Shown here piece by piece: positions 61,455-64,000 of a stretch of DNA of 64,000 bases. Both the position numbers and the translations under genes were made by a program. The notes beneath the pieces were generated by a model. The model was not told the origin of the DNA and did no database searches. It was given only the letters and a program-made list of their open reading frames with translations. Position 1 is the stretch's first letter; every line of letters starts with the position of its first letter. Source of the stretch: Clostridia bacterium (GTDB lineage Bacteria; Bacillota; Clostridia; Oscillospirales; Acutalibacteraceae); the NCBI GenBank assembly GCA_017428085.1, contig JAFRRP010000004.1, forward strand, positions 62,001 through 126,000. Direction: 5' to 3'.

Positions 61455-64000
61455 TTATTGTCTCCCGATCTCGTCCAGCGGCAGGGGCTCGAAATCCGGG
61501 ATCTTGTTGAAGACAAGGGAATCCTCCTTCAACGAATAATCGCCGTTGGCGGGGTCCGTGAAAACGTCCGCCGTCTGCCTCGGCCGGAACACCGCGTTGC
61601 CGGAGATGTCGCTGTACTTCTCCGCCAGCTCGCTGATGCCGCCCAGCTTGCCGCCGATGCTGACCACCACGTTGCCGGTCACTTTACTGTACGCCGGGTT
61701 GGGCACGAAATCGGGGCTGTCCGTATGGTCGAAATCGTCGCTGAAGCGCGTCATGGCAGGAAACGCCTTCTGCCACACCGCCGACTGCCACGGGGATCCA
61801 TAGAGGAGCTGCCACATATCGCCGTCCTTCCGTGACGAATGGGTGAACCAGCCGCCGGTGACGCCGTCCGCCGCCCGCTGGTCGTAGGTGAACGGATTGA
61901 CGTTGGTGTTGACCACGACGTTGTTGCGCACGTCCAGGTCGCGCCCGCCGCCCAGCTGGATGCCGATGGACGGCGCGTTAACGATCAGGTTGCCGTAGAC
62001 CGTCTGGCCGGACAGGGCGTCGTCCAGATAGATGCCCACCGGCCTGTGCTGCCCGGAGCCGATATTATAGATGCAGTTGTAACGGATCACGTCGCCGTAC
62101 CAGTCCCAGCGGCGGCCGGAGTAGATCGCCCCGGCGTCGTCGGACAGCAGGCACACGTCGTGGATCAGGTTATACTCCATCACGTGGTTGTTGCCGGCGT
62201 AGGTGATGGCCTCGTGGGGCGAGTTGAACATCTCGTTGTGGGCGCAGATATTGCCCACGCCGTTCAGCGTCACCGCGGGCTGGTAGGTCTGATAGATCTC
62301 GCTCCAGTCGTGGATCAGGTTGTTTTCCGCCCGGGAATTACCGGGGACCAGCGTCTCAACGTCGCCGCCGGACAGGATGATCCCGCCCTTGCCGGTGCGG
62401 GTGATCTCGTTATCGGCCGCAAGGTTGTCACAGCCGTTCATTACCACGGCGTTGCCCGCGATATTCTTGATCAGGCAGTCCGCCACGGCGATCCGGTCGC
62501 CGGAAACGACGATCGCGTCGCCGCGGGTGCCCTTGACCGTGAACCCGCGGAAGGTGAGGTCGGTCGCGCCCTCCACGGCAAGGATGGGCTGTGTGGTCAG
62601 GGACAGGTCGATCACCGCGCCGGAGAGGTCGCCGTCCGGGTACAGATACAGTACGCCGGCGTCCCGGTCCAGGTACCACTCGCCGGGGGCGTCCAACTCC
62701 TCGAACACGTTGAAGAAATAGTAGGGCGCGCCGGTCTTGGTGCCGAAGGTGCTGACGAATTTCGGAGAGAGCGTGCGGTTTTCATGATCAAAACTGCCGA
62801 TGGGGGAAGAAGCGTCCGCCCAGTCGTATTTCCAGTAGCCGAACACCCACACGTCGTCCAGCGTTTTCCATGCGACGACGCGGTCCGCCAGCTCCTGACT
62901 GACGCGGTACACGTCCGGGGCGGGGTTGCGCACCTCGTCCCAGTTGGCGCGGGCGGTCAGGGAGCCGTCGGTCTCCCGGCCGTAGCCGGTCTCCACGACC
63001 TCCTCGGTCTCCAGCCAGCCCGTATCGGGATAGCGGGCGAGGTTCTGCCGTTTGTCGTTGACGAACAGCTCGCAGTAGATGTCCCCCGCCCAGTCGCCGT
63101 CGTACCGGCCGGCGGTATTGTAGCTGCCCACGGCATAGATCTTGCCGTATTGCGCTTTCGTGACGCCGAGGTCGGCCAGCTTCACGCAGACGACCTTTTG
63201 CTTTGCGTCCTCTGTCAGGCGGGCCAGCATGGCCTCGTCCGTCACGGGGGAGAACGCCTCGGGCGGCAGCGTCATGCCGCCGTTGAGGACGACCTCGCCG
63301 TCCCCGTAAGCGCAGTACGTGACGGGGCAGGTCTGCGAGCCGCCGTCCTCTTTTGTAAAGGAAAGCCCGGCGACGCGGTACTCCCCCGCTTTCACGGCAA
63401 CGGTCACGCCCGGCAGGCCGGTTTTCTCCAGCGCGCGCACGGCCTCCCGCGCCTTTTCCAGCGTGGCGAAGGGGCGGTCAAGGGTCCCCTCATAAGTATC
63501 GTCGCCGTCGGAAACGGAAACGTAAAACTGCGCGTCGGTCATGGTCGCGGCCTCCTTTTGCGTATAGGAGCCGTACACCGCGGGGGCGGGCTCCCTGATC
63601 TGATGGGTGGTATAATACTCCGGCAGCAGATGGCCGAAGAAGACGGGCAGGCAGACGACGGCGACCGCCGCCGCGGCGCCGATGAGAGGGCTCCACAGCG
63701 ACCGCTTTTTCCCCACCAGCCCGGAATAGCTCTTTTTCCAGCGGACGTACAGCACGCAGTAAAACACGAGGAACGCCGCCAGCAGCACGAGGATCGTGAG
63801 GTAGCTCTTGCCCCCGCCCCACAGCACGTTGTTGACAAGGAACGAGAGCGCGAAGTAGACGACGCCGAAGCAAGCCGTCAGGACCGCCGCGTGGAGCGCC
63901 GCCTTCTTTTTCGGCTTCATCCGCTGGCGTTCCGTGATGAAATCCACCGCGAAAATACAGACCAGTACCAACGCCAGCAGCGCCCCGTAAACGGGCACGA
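61455..64000 (-). CDS. Membrane-anchored right-handed beta-helix protein (5' end cut by window)
   Basis: At least 848 residues remain; the open frame reaches the window edge, and the only nearby start is a GTG at 63998, so the true start may be outside. The N-terminal 130 residues have three or more membrane segments (ALLALVLVCIFAVDF, AAVLTACFGVVYFALSFLV, LTILVLLAAFLVFYCVLYV, AAAAVAVVCLPVFFG). The large C-terminal part is extracellular. It opens with DAQFYVSVSDGDDTYEGTLDRPFATLEKAREAV, the DUF1565-like start of many beta-helix polysaccharide lyases or hydrolases. Parallel beta-helix repeats follow, such as LTFRGFTVKGTRGDAIVVSG, NEITRTGKGGIILSG and GNLIVNAPSIGIQLGG. Glycan degradation at the surface is likely; the catalytic residues were not identified. 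Confidence 0.82.
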   Translation of the reverse strand, partial: VPVYGALLALVLVCIFAVDFITERQRMKPKKKAALHAAVLTACFGVVYFALSFLVNNVLWGGGKSYLTILVLLAAFLVFYCVLYVRWKKSYSGLVGKKRSLWSPLIGAAAAVAVVCLPVFFGHLLPEYYTTHQIREPAPAVYGSYTQKEAATMTDAQFYVSVSDGDDTYEGTLDRPFATLEKAREAVRALEKTGLPGVTVAVKAGEYRVAGLSFTKEDGGSQTCPVTYCAYGDGEVVLNGGMTLPPEAFSPVTDEAMLARLTEDAKQKVVCVKLADLGVTKAQYGKIYAVGSYNTAGRYDGDWAGDIYCELFVNDKRQNLARYPDTGWLETEEVVETGYGRETDGSLTARANWDEVRNPAPDVYRVSQELADRVVAWKTLDDVWVFGYWKYDWADASSPIGSFDHENRTLSPKFVSTFGTKTGAPYYFFNVFEELDAPGEWYLDRDAGVLYLYPDGDLSGAVIDLSLTTQPILAVEGATDLTFRGFTVKGTRGDAIVVSGDRIAVADCLIKNIAGNAVVMNGCDNLAADNEITRTGKGGIILSGGDVETLVPGNSRAENNLIHDWSEIYQTYQPAVTLNGVGNICAHNEMFNSPHEAITYAGNNHVMEYNLIHDVCLLSDDAGAIYSGRRWDWYGDVIRYNCIYNIGSGQHRPVGIYLDDALSGQTVYGNLIVNAPSIGIQLGGGRDLDVRNNVVVNTNVNPFTYDQRAADGVTGGWFTHSSRKDGDMWQLLYGSPWQSAVWQKAFPAMTRFSDDFDHTDSPDFVPNPAYSKVTGNVVVSIGGKLGGISELAEKYSDISGNAVFRPRQTADVFTDPANGDYSLKEDSLVFNKIPDFEPLPLDEIGRQ

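Overview
The window looks like a chromosomal segment of an anaerobic, spore-forming (or formerly spore-forming) clostridium of the Oscillospirales/Ruminococcaceae type. The evidence is spo0A and spoIIR, pyruvate:ferredoxin oxidoreductase, a reverse rubrerythrin, a MurE with the DNPR motif typical of meso-diaminopimelate users, secreted dockerin-bearing proteins, strong GGAGG ribosome binding sites, and GC-rich codon use that leaves long meaningless antisense frames. Nothing indicates a prophage, plasmid or CRISPR locus.

Layout. 1-5 kb (minus strand): the 3' end-truncated spo0A with its promoter, then two secreted surface proteins (a DUF6273/Cys-pair repeat protein and a BspA-like LRR-dockerin protein). 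5-9 kb: the housekeeping run phoH-ybeY-era-recO led by a DUF4364 gene. 9-11.4 kb: a DUF5696 lipoprotein. 11.7-17.6 kb: xpt followed by a BMP-type nucleoside ABC transporter, a purine salvage unit. 18-21 kb (plus): a large secreted dockerin protein and a tandem palindromic repeat. 21.5-23 kb: proS with a structured leader. 23-36 kb (minus): the division/cell-wall cluster mraZ-rsmH-ftsL-pbp-murE-mraY-ftsW-murG-murA-ftsQ-ftsZ, without murF and murD. 36-38.5 kb: a HAD hydrolase, a repeat-rich intergenic island and reverse rubrerythrin. 38.6-43 kb (plus): a complete Ugp/Mal-type sugar ABC transporter whose binding protein has an extra C-terminal membrane anchor. 43-48.5 kb: two exported proteins, ispE, spoIIR and a two-gene ArsR-type operon. 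48.8-52.4 kb: PFOR. 52.5-57.8 kb: YgjV, tRNA-Arg, a 3D-domain protein, then a polar amino acid ABC transporter in one operon with a CntK-like (histidine racemase-like) epimerase. 58-60.2 kb: murD and murI. 60.4-61.2 kb: a broken secreted alpha/beta hydrolase. 61.4-64 kb: a membrane-anchored beta-helix protein cut by the window edge.

The most unusual signals are: a Spo0A whose three conserved receiver aspartates are all glutamates, while its DNA-binding domain is intact; a family of intergenic hairpins with covarying stems and a GTAG-type head that looks like REP/BIME elements; an array of seven unrelated hairpins joined by ATGATAT-like spacers; three GTTGAWAAC sites spaced exactly 21 bp apart upstream of ispE; and the transporter-linked CntK-like epimerase. 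All functional calls come from reading the sequence and recalled family knowledge; no database search was run.
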